The notes: generated from the letters alone by a model not told the origin. A stretch of DNA of 49,954 nt from Clostridia bacterium (GCA_026414765.1 JAOAIJ010000033.1:1-49954); one strand, 5' to 3'. Numbered from the stretch's first letter, positions 41,458 to 49,367 are shown. A program made the numbers and translations.

Positions 41458-42456
41458 CTACCGTATGTATATACTATGTCTTACAGGAAATTTTCTATCG
41501 AAAAGAATCGGAACGCTTGTGCCATGTAACCAATCTTCTTTAGAGGCTTGTATATGCAGGTGTGGTGTACTGGAATGACCTGAATTGCCAACTTGTCCGA
41601 TTAACTGCCCCTCCTTGACCTGTTCACCGACTTTGACAGTGATACTGTTTTGTTTTAAGTGCCACATCATAACATAGATATTATTATGCTTAATAACTAT
41701 TCCATTGCCTGTATCACTATAATGTTTTTTTGTAGATGCAGGCATGTCCTTGTACCCGTCATCTACATGGTATACTTCTCCACTACATGGACTATAGACT
41801 TTTTCACCGAATATACTATACTCATCCAAGTTTTCTGGTATAAAATGTTTGTTTTTCAGACGTAATGAATTAATTGAAAACCCAAACTTATTTAGCTTTA
41901 CAATATCATTAGCGTACCTCATGGAGCCGTTATATCTCCAGAAAATATTCGCCGCATCTAGGTAATGATAATTCATGATGGAACTTTTTTCTCCATCACC
42001 TCCTTGGTTTATAAGATATATACCATTTTTAAAAGGAAATACAAGTTTTATAGCTTCTCCTTGATAAAAACAAGCCCTATATGCATTTATGTTTAGATAT
42101 AAACACACGAGAATTGAAACTGTTCCAAGAAAATACCCGATCCATCCGATTAGCTTCTTTTGGTTGAAGAAGGTAAGCTCTTTTGTTTTTATTAATGAGA
42201 TAATCATTGAGATAAGAAAGAGAATAATCAGAAAGTAATTGGTATAATATCCAACAGAAATATCACTTGCTGCTGCATAATGAAGTACGAGAACATAACT
42301 GCCGGTTACTGATACTTTTATAAACCAATCGAGTTTGCACTTGTTTTTAGATATTAATATCCATAATATTAGTATGAAAGGAATAATTAAGTATTGTATA
42401 AAATAGGGTATTATACCGAAAATATCCAATAGATAACTGATTAGTTCTGTAAACAT
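41458..42456 (-). CDS. Membrane-anchored M23 family metallopeptidase
   Basis: A 332-residue protein with about four to five membrane helices in residues 1-125 and a LytM/M23 domain in the C-terminal half. The zinc ligands appear as MNYHY with YANDIV (His and Asp), MMWHL, and GHSSTPHLHIQA. The domain also has GNGIVIKHNN and VGEQVKEGQLIGQVGNSG. M23 enzymes cut peptidoglycan cross-bridges or act on small peptides. GGAGG lies 7 nt before the ATG. It follows the BtrH-like gene by 42 bp and is surely in its operon. Whether the peptidase faces outside cannot be told from the sequence. Confidence 0.8.
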   Translation of the reverse strand: MFTELISYLLDIFGIIPYFIQYLIIPFILILWILISKNKCKLDWFIKVSVTGSYVLVLHYAAASDISVGYYTNYFLIILFLISMIISLIKTKELTFFNQKKLIGWIGYFLGTVSILVCLYLNINAYRACFYQGEAIKLVFPFKNGIYLINQGGDGEKSSIMNYHYLDAANIFWRYNGSMRYANDIVKLNKFGFSINSLRLKNKHFIPENLDEYSIFGEKVYSPCSGEVYHVDDGYKDMPASTKKHYSDTGNGIVIKHNNIYVMMWHLKQNSITVKVGEQVKEGQLIGQVGNSGHSSTPHLHIQASKEDWLHGTSVPILFDRKFPVRHSIYIR

Positions 42457-42498
42457 AGAAAATCCTCCTGTTTTATACTTTGGTTAATAGGAAAGCAT

Positions 42499-43476
42499 TT
42501 AGAGATCCTTCAATCTTTCCGGGTTTATATGAACATTGTTAAGAGTTTCTTTCAGAAATAATTTTAACTCATTAATTCCTGCTTTTTCGGTTTCTCTAGC
42601 CTGCTTAAAATATTCAACTAATTGTGGAATATACTTTTTGTCTTTATCGAACATCATAGAAAGTGGAAGTTTCAAGATATTTTGATATATTTCCTTCAAT
42701 TTCAGATATTTATTTGCTGCACCACTTATCTCGGGAAGTTCTTTTATGACTTCGGATAAATACTCATAGATTTCGCATTTGGACATACTATATAAAGGCA
42801 GTATATAATATGCACCTGCTTCGTTTAAATCCTGATTTTCTAAAGCACTTATCAGATACTCATATGCCATTCTACCCGAACCATATGAACTGTCAAGCTT
42901 ATATTGGTTTTCCCATTCTTGTACTGCTATAAGCAAAGAGTCTCTGTATATATCTCGGATGTCCTTATCAATTTTTTTGCCAAAGATTTGATAATACCAG
43001 CTTCCCTCAGTAATAATTCCAAAATTCTTATATAGCATAATATTATCTTCTACATCCCCAGGATTCTTAAAGTAGAATACCTGATCTCTATCATCATAAC
43101 CATATATAACTCCGAACTGGGAACTGGACATTCCCCATGCTATCACTCCGAACCCATTGTCAATTGATGTCCTTATTTTTTCTATAGCAGCGTCCTGATA
43201 AAGAACAAATGCCGGGTTATTAAGCTTTCCCTCGTAGTACTCTGAATATATGCCTAAAGTATTTACATGTTTCCAGTTCTCCCAACCCCAATTATATGCA
43301 TCCACTGAACTTGGAAGTAAACGCTTGTGTATAACAAACCTAAATGCAAGCCCAGTCTTTCCGGAAAGCATATATTTAGGACCTTCAAATAGTTTGGAAG
43401 ATGTAAGCACGGCATGAAGACAGTCAATGTAAGACTTAGAGTTTTTAGTAATATTGAACGATTTCAGTATTTTCAG
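42499..43476 (-). CDS. BtrH_N-like (papain-fold) protein with a CTG start
   Basis: The first ATG/GTG/TTG-type start (GTG, 43410) has no ribosome site and cuts off the domain. In the same frame, CTG at 43476 lies 7 nt after a perfect GGAGG (43488-43484). The added 22 residues bring SYIDCLHAVL, the expected Cys-containing first helix of the BtrH_N/C39-like fold. An ATT at 43479 is an alternative start. An in-frame stop lies six codons upstream of the CTG. Later motifs are YMLSGKTGLAFRF and QFGVIYGYDDRDQVFYFKNPG. At the usual His position I see Phe, so catalysis is uncertain. The C-terminal half is helical. 325 residues; function unknown. Confidence 0.7.
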   Translation of the reverse strand: MKILKSFNITKNSKSYIDCLHAVLTSSKLFEGPKYMLSGKTGLAFRFVIHKRLLPSSVDAYNWGWENWKHVNTLGIYSEYYEGKLNNPAFVLYQDAAIEKIRTSIDNGFGVIAWGMSSSQFGVIYGYDDRDQVFYFKNPGDVEDNIMLYKNFGIITEGSWYYQIFGKKIDKDIRDIYRDSLLIAVQEWENQYKLDSSYGSGRMAYEYLISALENQDLNEAGAYYILPLYSMSKCEIYEYLSEVIKELPEISGAANKYLKLKEIYQNILKLPLSMMFDKDKKYIPQLVEYFKQARETEKAGINELKLFLKETLNNVHINPERLKDL

Positions 43477-43550
43477 AATGATACCTCCAATTCATTCAAA
43501 CACCGATCAATGTCATTTTCCTTAATTGGCTGGGTAAATGCGCAAAGCAT
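43473..43550 (-). CDS. 25-codon ORF overlapping the BtrH-like start (possible gene remnant)
   Basis: ATG at 43550 opens 25 codons ending in SF and stop TGA. The stop overlaps the presumed CTG start of the next gene as CTGA, the same geometry as ATGA couplings. No ribosome site precedes the ATG, and a stop lies eight codons further upstream. The peptide (…IDRCLNELEVSF) looks like the tail of a larger protein. It may be a degraded gene end or a leader peptide; low confidence. Confidence 0.3.
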   Translation of the reverse strand: MLCAFTQPIKENDIDRCLNELEVSF

Positions 43551-43590
43551 CTCTAAATGCTTGAATATTTTTTATTATAAAATAATTATA

Positions 43591-43629
43591 AAATCAGTGA
43601 TATGACATAAAGTGTCATACCACTGATTT
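43591..43629 (-). terminator. 17-bp hairpin, terminator of the WYL regulator gene
   Basis: The arms at 43591-43607 and 43613-43629 pair over 17 bp around a 5-nt loop. The only flaw is G-U when read on the minus strand but A-C on the plus strand, so it is built for minus-strand RNA. A U-rich tail follows. Confidence 0.75.
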
Positions 43630-43652
43630 AGCAGGATATCAGCTAAAATTTA

Positions 43653-44540
43653 TTAAAGCTTATCCAACACTCTGTTGCAATGATTTTTCAGCTTCTCGAT
43701 CAACCAATTGGGAGAATGTATTTTTGTCCAATGACTATCCGACAATAACAGGAGAATAAACTCTTGGACATCAGAGAATTCTATATCATAAATATGATCT
43801 GTAATATGTTTAATATCTACATATTTACTAAGGAAACTTTCGGGATTATTGTCAAACTCAATCCGGGCAACATAGCACTCAAGGCAGTATTCTGAGGTGT
43901 ATTTTCTTGTACTGAATTTAGGGTCTTTTTTATAGTGTTCACCGCATTTTGACTTAATAGATTTAATTCTATCCAATCTGTAAACAGCTTCATCCATATT
44001 TTCTTCACAAAACGCAGCCAGGTAATCCATGTTATACTTACGAAAAATTTTATATGGATGTACGGTTAGTTGTAGATTCCCTTTTAGTGGATCCGCATAC
44101 AGAAATCCCAGTTTCATATTTTGTGCTATTGCAGTTAAGATGACATTAATAGTTTCAATCTTATGCTTATCAATATCGAATACCGGTGCATTAACCTCTG
44201 CTTTATGTTGTCCTGTGAGTTTACTAAACAATTTTGATATATGAAGTGTATTGGGAGTATCGTCATAGTTGCTGTATTTATAGGCTAAATAGTATAGGAT
44301 GTTCTTCTCTTCTTCGGTAATATATATATTGGGTAAGACAAATGCTTCATCTTCATATTCAAAACCACGCATTTTGGCAACATATCTTAGAGGTGCATTT
44401 AGTGAATTTTTTAAATATTCAATGTCTCTCGCTGCTTGGCGGACAGAGATTTCAAATTTGTTTGAAATCTGAATGCTATTAGGATATTTTTTCCCTCTAA
44501 CTTCCTGATCAAACCATATGATTCTGTGTATATTACTCAT
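43653..44540 (-). CDS. WYL-domain transcriptional regulator (YafY-type)
   Basis: A 295-residue protein with an N-terminal winged helix (about residues 1-60; ISNKFEISVRQAARDIEYLK is the recognition part) and a central WYL-type ligand-binding domain (LGFLYADPLKGNLQLTVHPYKIFRKYNMDYLAAFCEE). It ends in a WCX-like segment. The start at 44540 follows AGAGGA by 8 nt; the longer frame has no site. WYL proteins bind nucleic-acid or nucleotide ligands and often control DNA-damage or phage-defence genes. It is upstream of, but terminated before, the BtrH-like/M23 pair. Confidence 0.85.
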   Translation of the reverse strand: MSNIHRIIWFDQEVRGKKYPNSIQISNKFEISVRQAARDIEYLKNSLNAPLRYVAKMRGFEYEDEAFVLPNIYITEEEKNILYYLAYKYSNYDDTPNTLHISKLFSKLTGQHKAEVNAPVFDIDKHKIETINVILTAIAQNMKLGFLYADPLKGNLQLTVHPYKIFRKYNMDYLAAFCEENMDEAVYRLDRIKSIKSKCGEHYKKDPKFSTRKYTSEYCLECYVARIEFDNNPESFLSKYVDIKHITDHIYDIEFSDVQEFILLLLSDSHWTKIHSPNWLIEKLKNHCNRVLDKL

Positions 44541-44600
44541 ATTATCGTTCCTCTTGGTAAAAATCCGGGATGACATATATGTAATGAATGCCTTAACATA

Positions 44601-44629
44601 ATAATATAAAATTTACCTGCGAACATCAA
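44601..44629 (-). promoter_or_regulatory. Minus-strand promoter of the WYL gene
   Basis: On the minus strand TTGATG (44629-44624), 17 bp, TATTAT (44606-44601), about 60 bp before the start codon. Confidence 0.6.
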
Positions 44630-44805
44630 TAAATTTTACTACTTTAAACTGAAGATGCAAAGATATATAAAGACTTCAAAGTGGTGGATTTTATTATTTC
44701 TATACCAGAAATAATTACACCTAAAAACCAAAAAAAATCTACTATAAAGATTAATTAACTTGTGATAGTATGTGTATGATATTATGCAAGAGAGGTGTGT
44801 TTTAT

Positions 44806-45324
44806 ATGAATAAAAAGCTATTTTTAATTCCTTTGATTATACTTATGTGTCTGCTAATAATAAGTGGATGCACGAATAACACTGAAACAAGCACTAATGG
44901 GGAAAAAACCGCGGCAGAAACGAGTACCGGAAAGTATATTGACGGAGTCTATGAGGGGAAGTCAGAACTTACAGCAGAGCTATACTACGGCAAAGCGAAG
45001 ATAACAATTGAAAATGGTAGTATTAAAGATATAGATTTCAAAATTTATGACCAGGGAACATTCAAGAAATTTCTTACAGGCGATAAGATAAAAGGCGTGG
45101 AAGAGATGCTGCTGGATGAGACATACAGCAAAGAGGTTTATGCTAATATACAGGTATACCAGGAGCAGTGTACCAATGAATTTGCCGGTATAAAGAAATA
45201 TAAGGAAAAACTGATAAGTGAACAGAATATTGATAAAGTAGACGTTATTTCGGGAGCTACATGGTCAAATCAGCTGTTCAAGGAAACAGTTGAGAATACT
45301 CTCCAAAAGGCTGTTAAGAAATAA
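44806..45324 (+). CDS. FMN-binding domain lipoprotein
   Basis: A 172-residue secreted protein. The signal peptide MNKKLFLIPLIILMCLLI ends in the lipobox IISGC (Cys near 23), so it is lipid-anchored outside the membrane. A Thr/Ser/Asn linker leads to an FMN_bind domain: GVYEGKSE, ENGSIKDIDF, and the flavinylation-type motif VISGATWSN whose Thr would carry FMN. This architecture serves extracellular electron transfer or Rnf/Nqr-like flavin relays. The start at 44806 follows GAGAGGTG. No ApbE transferase is nearby. Confidence 0.85.
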   Translation: MNKKLFLIPLIILMCLLIISGCTNNTETSTNGEKTAAETSTGKYIDGVYEGKSELTAELYYGKAKITIENGSIKDIDFKIYDQGTFKKFLTGDKIKGVEEMLLDETYSKEVYANIQVYQEQCTNEFAGIKKYKEKLISEQNIDKVDVISGATWSNQLFKETVENTLQKAVKK

Positions 45325-45361
45325 AGCAACAGGTAATTTTAAACAAAAATATGTAGGTATA

Positions 45362-45401
45362 AGCCCCTTTAGAAAGAATTCCTTCTGAAGGGGCTGTTCT
45401 T
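45362..45401. terminator. Hairpin between convergent genes
   Basis: AGCCCCTTTAGAA (45362-45374) pairs with TTCTGAAGGGGCT (45383-45395), 13 bp with one wobble. TGTTCTT follows on the plus strand. Confidence 0.8.
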
Positions 45402-45429
45402 ATGCCGGTAAAATTGATAGGTTGTCTAC

Positions 45430-45717
45430 TTACGGGCATTCTGTGCCTGGGTTTTTAGTGAAGCTTTTACCTTCCTTTATCCTGGAACTTATAGAACCTT
45501 TTTCGATAATCTGGTTTATAATAAAACTCCTTATTGCGGGAATTTCTTCATCCAGACTGAAGTACATCTTAATGTTTCCCAATTTGACGGTATTTTCTAT
45601 ATCTACAATATCAACACTTAGTGAACGTGTATCGTCAGAAAGGACAAAAGAGCCTCCAAAATTATATTCATCCTCTGTTATAGTCAGGTTTGAAACAAGT
45701 AATTTTGAGACTTGCAT
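45430..45717 (-). CDS. Hypothetical protein, 95 residues
   Basis: A soluble protein starting MQVSKLLVSNLTI. AAGGGGG lies 7 nt before the ATG at 45717, so it is likely real; the longer frame to 45807 lacks a site. Predicted mixed alpha/beta with no membrane helix and no Cys except one near the C-terminus. No family recognised. It converges on the FMN-binding lipoprotein gene and shares its terminator hairpin. Confidence 0.6.
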   Translation of the reverse strand: MQVSKLLVSNLTITEDEYNFGGSFVLSDDTRSLSVDIVDIENTVKLGNIKMYFSLDEEIPAIRSFIINQIIEKGSISSRIKEGKSFTKNPGTECP

Positions 45718-45921
45718 TGATATTCCCCCTTTACGTTGTATAAATAGTATATTTGTTATATTTTTGACTAGAACATTAAATTTAGCTAATACCAGAGATA
45801 TATGCATATTGAGGATAAGACTGAAATCCTTTTCTGCTTATGTATATTAACGTAGAAATTTGAGCATTATAAAATACTAGATAAACAAAGCATAAAAGAA
45901 AAAATTTACTGAACAAAACTA

Positions 45922-45950
45922 TTGCAATAAATATAAAAGGATGCTATAAT
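45922..45950 (+). promoter_or_regulatory. SigA promoter of the tRNA-Gln gene
   Basis: TTGCAA (45922-45927), 17 bp, perfect TATAAT (45945-45950), placing the start about 12 nt before the tRNA. Confidence 0.8.
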
Positions 45951-45968
45951 AACTTTTGTCAAAAACGT

Positions 45969-46042
45969 TGTGGGATTGTGTAAGGGTAGCACAAATGACT
46001 CTGACTCATTTTGTCTGGGTTCGAATCCTAGTCCCACAGCCA
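45969..46042 (+). tRNA. tRNA-Gln (anticodon CTG)
   Basis: Full cloverleaf by eye: acceptor TGTGGGA/TCCCACA, D stem GTGT/GCAC, anticodon stem AATGA/TCATT with loop CTCTGAC (anticodon CTG reading CAG), T arm CTGGG-TTCGAAT-CCTAG, discriminator G and encoded CCA. 74 nt. A serine recombinase remnant reads into its 3' half from the other strand, so the 3' end was probably used as an attachment site. Confidence 0.96.
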
Positions 46043-47371
46043 TCAATATCCAATACAAAATTGACCTTTGCCTTATCCGGGTAGAGGTCAATTTTTTTTA
46101 TATACCTCTGCACTATGCGTTTCTGATTTTCTTCATCCTTTGCAGAAGGATACGTATCTTTTTCAATATATTTTTTAACCATAGCACGGTTAATGGAATT
46201 TTTTGATTTATTGAGCTCTGCATCAACAAGAGCAATTTTTATTTCTGATTTTCTTGCTTCCAGTATATCCAGTTTTTCCTTCATACTCTGATGGAACATT
46301 CCTTGAGCAATAGCATTTAGCATGTTGTCGATTTTAGCTTTGCACTTCCTTCATTTCCTTTGCTAGGGTTTCAACATGTAAAAAAACTTCCTTCAGGTTA
46401 TTTTCTGCATACTCTAAAACCATTTCAGTCAACATGTCTATAGATTCATTAGATAGTATTTCCTTCTCAAGTTTCTCAAGCACCTGCGCTTCTATCTTTT
46501 CCTTAGTAATACTTTTCGCCTTGCAATCATGCTTTCTCTTCCGGCCGCCGCATTCATAGCTGGCATATACCTTATCAGCTCTTGTCCTACGATTTCCTAC
46601 CATAGCAGAGCCGCATTCACCACAGAATAGGAGTCCGGTGAGAAGATAGTTGACTTTAGCTTTATTTTTAGCTTTTTGTGATGCTTGTACCTTCATACGC
46701 AGCTTCACCCTTTCAAAAGTTTTATTATCAATAATTGCCGGGATGCCACCAGGTATCCTGATGACTTCAGCCTCATCCTTTAGTTTCCTTTTTGACTTTT
46801 TGACTGCCTTGTTAAAAACGTATACACCAGTATACCTTTCATTTGTCAGAATATCATGTAGACAGTTTTTTGAAAATAATTTCCCGATGTGTGTACGGTA
46901 CCCGTCTGAGTTAAGTCTATTGCACAGATCTTGATAACTATATCCATCTGCATACATATTAAATATCTTTTGAACGATTATTGCTTCTAAAGGATTAATT
47001 TCATACCTACCTTCATCAGTTATGCTATAGCCTAAAGGCCATCTGCCGCCGTTAAATTTACATTGATGAGCATTTTCCTTAAGCCCCTTCATCGTTTCTC
47101 TGGCAAGATTAGCACTATAATACTCAGCCATACCTTCAACTAATGATTCCAAAAGGATAGATTCAGGGCTGTCATCAAACCTCTCAAGGACTGATATAAA
47201 CTTTATACCATTGTCCTTTAGCTTTTTCTTGTATATTGCACTGTCATACCTATTTCTAGCAAAGCGATCCTGCTTATGTACATTAACAACATTAAATGTC
47301 CTCTTGATGCTGTCCTCGATCATCCTTTGGAATTGTTCTCGATTATCACTGGTACCGGACCTGGTTTCATC
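46006..47371 (-). pseudogene. Large serine recombinase, N-terminally truncated and frameshifted
   Basis: Site-specific recombinase remnant of a mobile element. Recognisable sequence begins at DETRSGTSDNREQFQRMI, so about 50 N-terminal residues with the catalytic Ser are gone. KQDRFARNRYD and the Recombinase domain (GGRWPLGYS…) follow, then a zinc ribbon (LLFCGECGSAM, CGGRKRKHDC). The frame breaks at 46339-46341: one extra A gives VQS-stop, and removing it restores VQAKIDNMLNAIAQGMF, the family C-terminal coiled coil. The final residues (GCGTRIRTQTK) are encoded by the complement of the tRNA-Gln gene. It cannot be functional as read. Confidence 0.88.
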
Positions 47372-47520
47372 AGAATGGAACCTTATACAAGAAGATTCAA
47401 CTATTGAACATTAATGAGAATGGCCAGTACACAAAGGTTTCAATTGTTGATTACTTAGGTGACGGGATAACAGAAAAGTCGACTATTGTAACAGATATTC
47501 CTCTAGGCGAGAATCAGTAA
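47371..47520 (+). pseudogene. 3' fragment of an unidentified gene
   Basis: An open frame of about 50 codons with no start, coding for QNGTLYKKIQLLNINENGQY onward and ending at TAA 47520. It reads like the last strands of a secreted beta-rich domain. It begins where the recombinase sequence loses its N-terminus, so a deletion or insertion joined them here. Family not recognised. Confidence 0.45.
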
Positions 47521-47660
47521 TAGATTTTTTTGTAGCGCTGCTATACAGGTAGTTCTTTTTGATTTTGCCCTTCTCTATAATGACTGAGTAGCAAGACTAT
47601 CTGGTCTTATTGATTCCAGCATATATATTAGACTTATACTGGGGAATTTAAATTCTTCAT

Positions 47661-47688
47661 TTGCTTTTATGGGTATAAATGGTAGAAT
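47661..47688 (+). promoter_or_regulatory. Possible promoter before the small membrane protein gene
   Basis: TTGCTT (47661-47666), 16 bp, TAGAAT (47683-47688), 60 bp before the start codon. Confidence 0.45.
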
Positions 47689-47747
47689 ATGCTTATAAGT
47701 ACATACGTAGTATTGTATACTTAACTGGACTAATAAGGAGAAATGGG

Positions 47748-48080
47748 ATGAAAAAAATTGTAAGTTTTGGAAACTTAAATCTAAATGAGTTGATTAGCAG
47801 GCTGTTTTGGTGTGGAAATATTCCTATAGCTATATGTTCATATATTTTTATGAAGCACTTTTTACCAATTAATACGGTTGATAAAACTATGATACAGTCA
47901 AATAATGAATATTCATATGCCTCACAATACCTTATATTAGAAGCTAACCCTAAAGCAGCTATGTTTTTACTAATAATTTGTTTTGTTTCATCTGTAGTCA
48001 TTTGGAAAGTAATATGTGAGATTATATATATTATAGTAATGTATTACAAAAGCAACACAAAACATAGCATTAATGAATAG
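47748..48080 (+). CDS. Small two-span membrane protein, unknown function
   Basis: 110 residues from the ATG at 47748, 7 nt after AAGGAG. Two hydrophobic stretches (about residues 22-40, LFWCGNIPIAICSYIFM, and 70-95, AAMFLLIICFVSSVVIW) suggest two membrane helices. It lies between the recombinase remnant and the lysis cassette and ends in a strong terminator, so it looks like element cargo. No family recognised. Confidence 0.6.
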   Translation: MKKIVSFGNLNLNELISRLFWCGNIPIAICSYIFMKHFLPINTVDKTMIQSNNEYSYASQYLILEANPKAAMFLLIICFVSSVVIWKVICEIIYIIVMYYKSNTKHSINE

Positions 48081-48101
48081 AATAATTTAGTTCTTAATAT
48101 T

Positions 48102-48142
48102 AGTACATTTGATGATTAATCCTTTCAAATGTACTTTTTTTT
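48102..48142 (+). terminator. Terminator after the small membrane protein gene
   Basis: AGTACATTTGA (48102-48112) pairs with TCAAATGTACT (48125-48135). Eight T follow. Confidence 0.85.
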
Positions 48143-48233
48143 GGTTGCACATTGGAATTATTGTGTGTAACATGGGCTTCCTTGAATGGTGGCTCTTTTT
48201 ATATACCTATCTACTAAAGAGGGGGCAAATGAG

Positions 48234-48506
48234 ATGGAAAACGTACTCGAAAAGGTGTGTGATGAAAAGCATAAGTCAATAAATGACCGGGATAAGGTAG
48301 TCGATACCAGGCTGAACAGTCACTCAGGCAGACTTGATTCTGTTGAGGATGCTGTGGTAAAACTTACTGCCATGGTTGAAGAAATCCGGAAGAAGTATTT
48401 TTTTGATAAAATCCTAATATTGTGCGTATTTATAATGGTTATTGTGGTTGCATCCATAGAATTAGGTCCTGAATTGACTGGAAAAATGATAGGGGGAATG
48501 AAGTAG
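48234..48506 (+). CDS. XhlA-like phage lysis membrane protein
   Basis: 90 residues from the ATG at 48234, behind GAGGGGG. It starts MENVLEKVCDEKHKSINDRD, with a coiled-coil of heptad type (about 15-60, LNSHSGRLDSVEDAVVKL) followed by one membrane helix (about 64-82). This is the layout of haemolysin XhlA/holin-accessory proteins, which help holins bring endolysin to the wall. The M15 peptidase gene starts one base after its stop. Confidence 0.7.
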   Translation: MENVLEKVCDEKHKSINDRDKVVDTRLNSHSGRLDSVEDAVVKLTAMVEEIRKKYFFDKILILCVFIMVIVVASIELGPELTGKMIGGMK

Positions 48507-48507
48507 T

Positions 48508-48984
48508 ATGACAAGGGACTTAAACAAGCTGCATCCGTATGTAAAATACCTGTGCGAAAGGCTTATTACGGAGTGTAAGAAGCAAGGGATTTCTATAGTT
48601 GTTACCGGTACGCTAAGGACCAAAGAGGAGCAGGATGCACTATATGCCCAGGGAAGGACCAAGCCAGGGCCGAGAGTGACTAATGCAAAAGGAGGACAGT
48701 CTATACATAATTTTGGATTGGCGTTTGACATTGCTGTTCTGAACAAAGATGGAAAAACCATAAACTGGTCAAGTGCTGCCGACACCGACAAGGATGGTAA
48801 GAAGGATTATTATGAAGTTGGAGCGATAGGGAAGTCTATAGGTCTTACCTGGGGAGGAGATTTTAGGACAATTAAGGATTTACTACATTTTGAGTGGAAT
48901 GGTGGACTAACACTTAAGGATCTTCAGGCTGGAAAGGTTCCTGCTAATCCATTACTAAATAAGAAAGGATCTGGTGAAAAATGA
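48508..48984 (+). CDS. Phage-type M15 peptidase (L-alanyl-D-glutamate endopeptidase, CwlK-like)
   Basis: 158-residue endolysin-type enzyme that cuts the peptide of peptidoglycan. The zinc site is visible as SIHNFGLAFDIAV (His and Asp) and LLHFEWNGG (catalytic Glu/His region), with VTGTLRTKEEQDALYAQGRT near residue 33. There is no signal peptide, as expected for a holin-dependent endolysin. A weak site (GAAG) precedes the ATG. Its stop overlaps the next gene as ATGA. Confidence 0.88.
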   Translation: MTRDLNKLHPYVKYLCERLITECKKQGISIVVTGTLRTKEEQDALYAQGRTKPGPRVTNAKGGQSIHNFGLAFDIAVLNKDGKTINWSSAADTDKDGKKDYYEVGAIGKSIGLTWGGDFRTIKDLLHFEWNGGLTLKDLQAGKVPANPLLNKKGSGEK

Positions 48985-49298
48985 TGGTGATAATATCAAT
49001 ATTGTGGGAATGGCGGTTTGTCATAACAGTGGCAGCCGCCTTTGTTTTGTTCTGCCTCTTGGAGTGGCAGAAGGCAAAAACAGTTTTGTATGCACTTATG
49101 CTGCAGGCAAAAAGGCTGGCCAAGGATGCGGTTTTGAATTCTGGTAAACAGCAGGAGGAATGGGTTATGGAGAAGGCTTGCCAGTTTATACCGGGTATAA
49201 AGTTTGTTCCTGAATCCTGGCTCCGACAGGGTATATATTTGCTATTCCACAAGGCAAAGGATTATTTGGATAACGGGAAAATAGATAATTCAATTTAG
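48981..49298 (+). CDS. Holin-like phage protein (LLH-type layout)
   Basis: 105 residues. One N-terminal membrane helix (about 12-26, VITVAAAFVLFCLLE) is followed by an amphipathic basic C-terminal region with AKRLAKDAVLNSGKQQEEWVMEKA. This layout resembles phage holins of the LL-H group. It overlaps the M15 gene by four bases, completing a three-gene lysis cassette. The exact family is inferred from context and shape. Confidence 0.6.
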   Translation: MMVIISILWEWRFVITVAAAFVLFCLLEWQKAKTVLYALMLQAKRLAKDAVLNSGKQQEEWVMEKACQFIPGIKFVPESWLRQGIYLLFHKAKDYLDNGKIDNSI

Positions 49299-49367
49299 TT
49301 GGCTGTACGATCAAAAGTTTTCGTAGTTAGTTTTGTTGATAATTCACTGCTTATATTTTGTTATTAG

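Noticed and set aside
42499-43410. BtrH-like gene starting at GTG 43410
   Set aside because: No ribosome site precedes it and the start would remove the Cys-containing first helix; the CTG start fits better.
45422-45850. 142-codon plus-strand ORF with hydrophobic start
   Set aside because: It is the antisense shadow of the minus-strand 95-residue gene, which has a good ribosome site; the plus frame has none.
46006-46323. Separate 105-residue gene on the minus strand
   Set aside because: It continues the serine recombinase after a one-base frameshift, and its last residues come from the tRNA complement, so it is not an independent gene.
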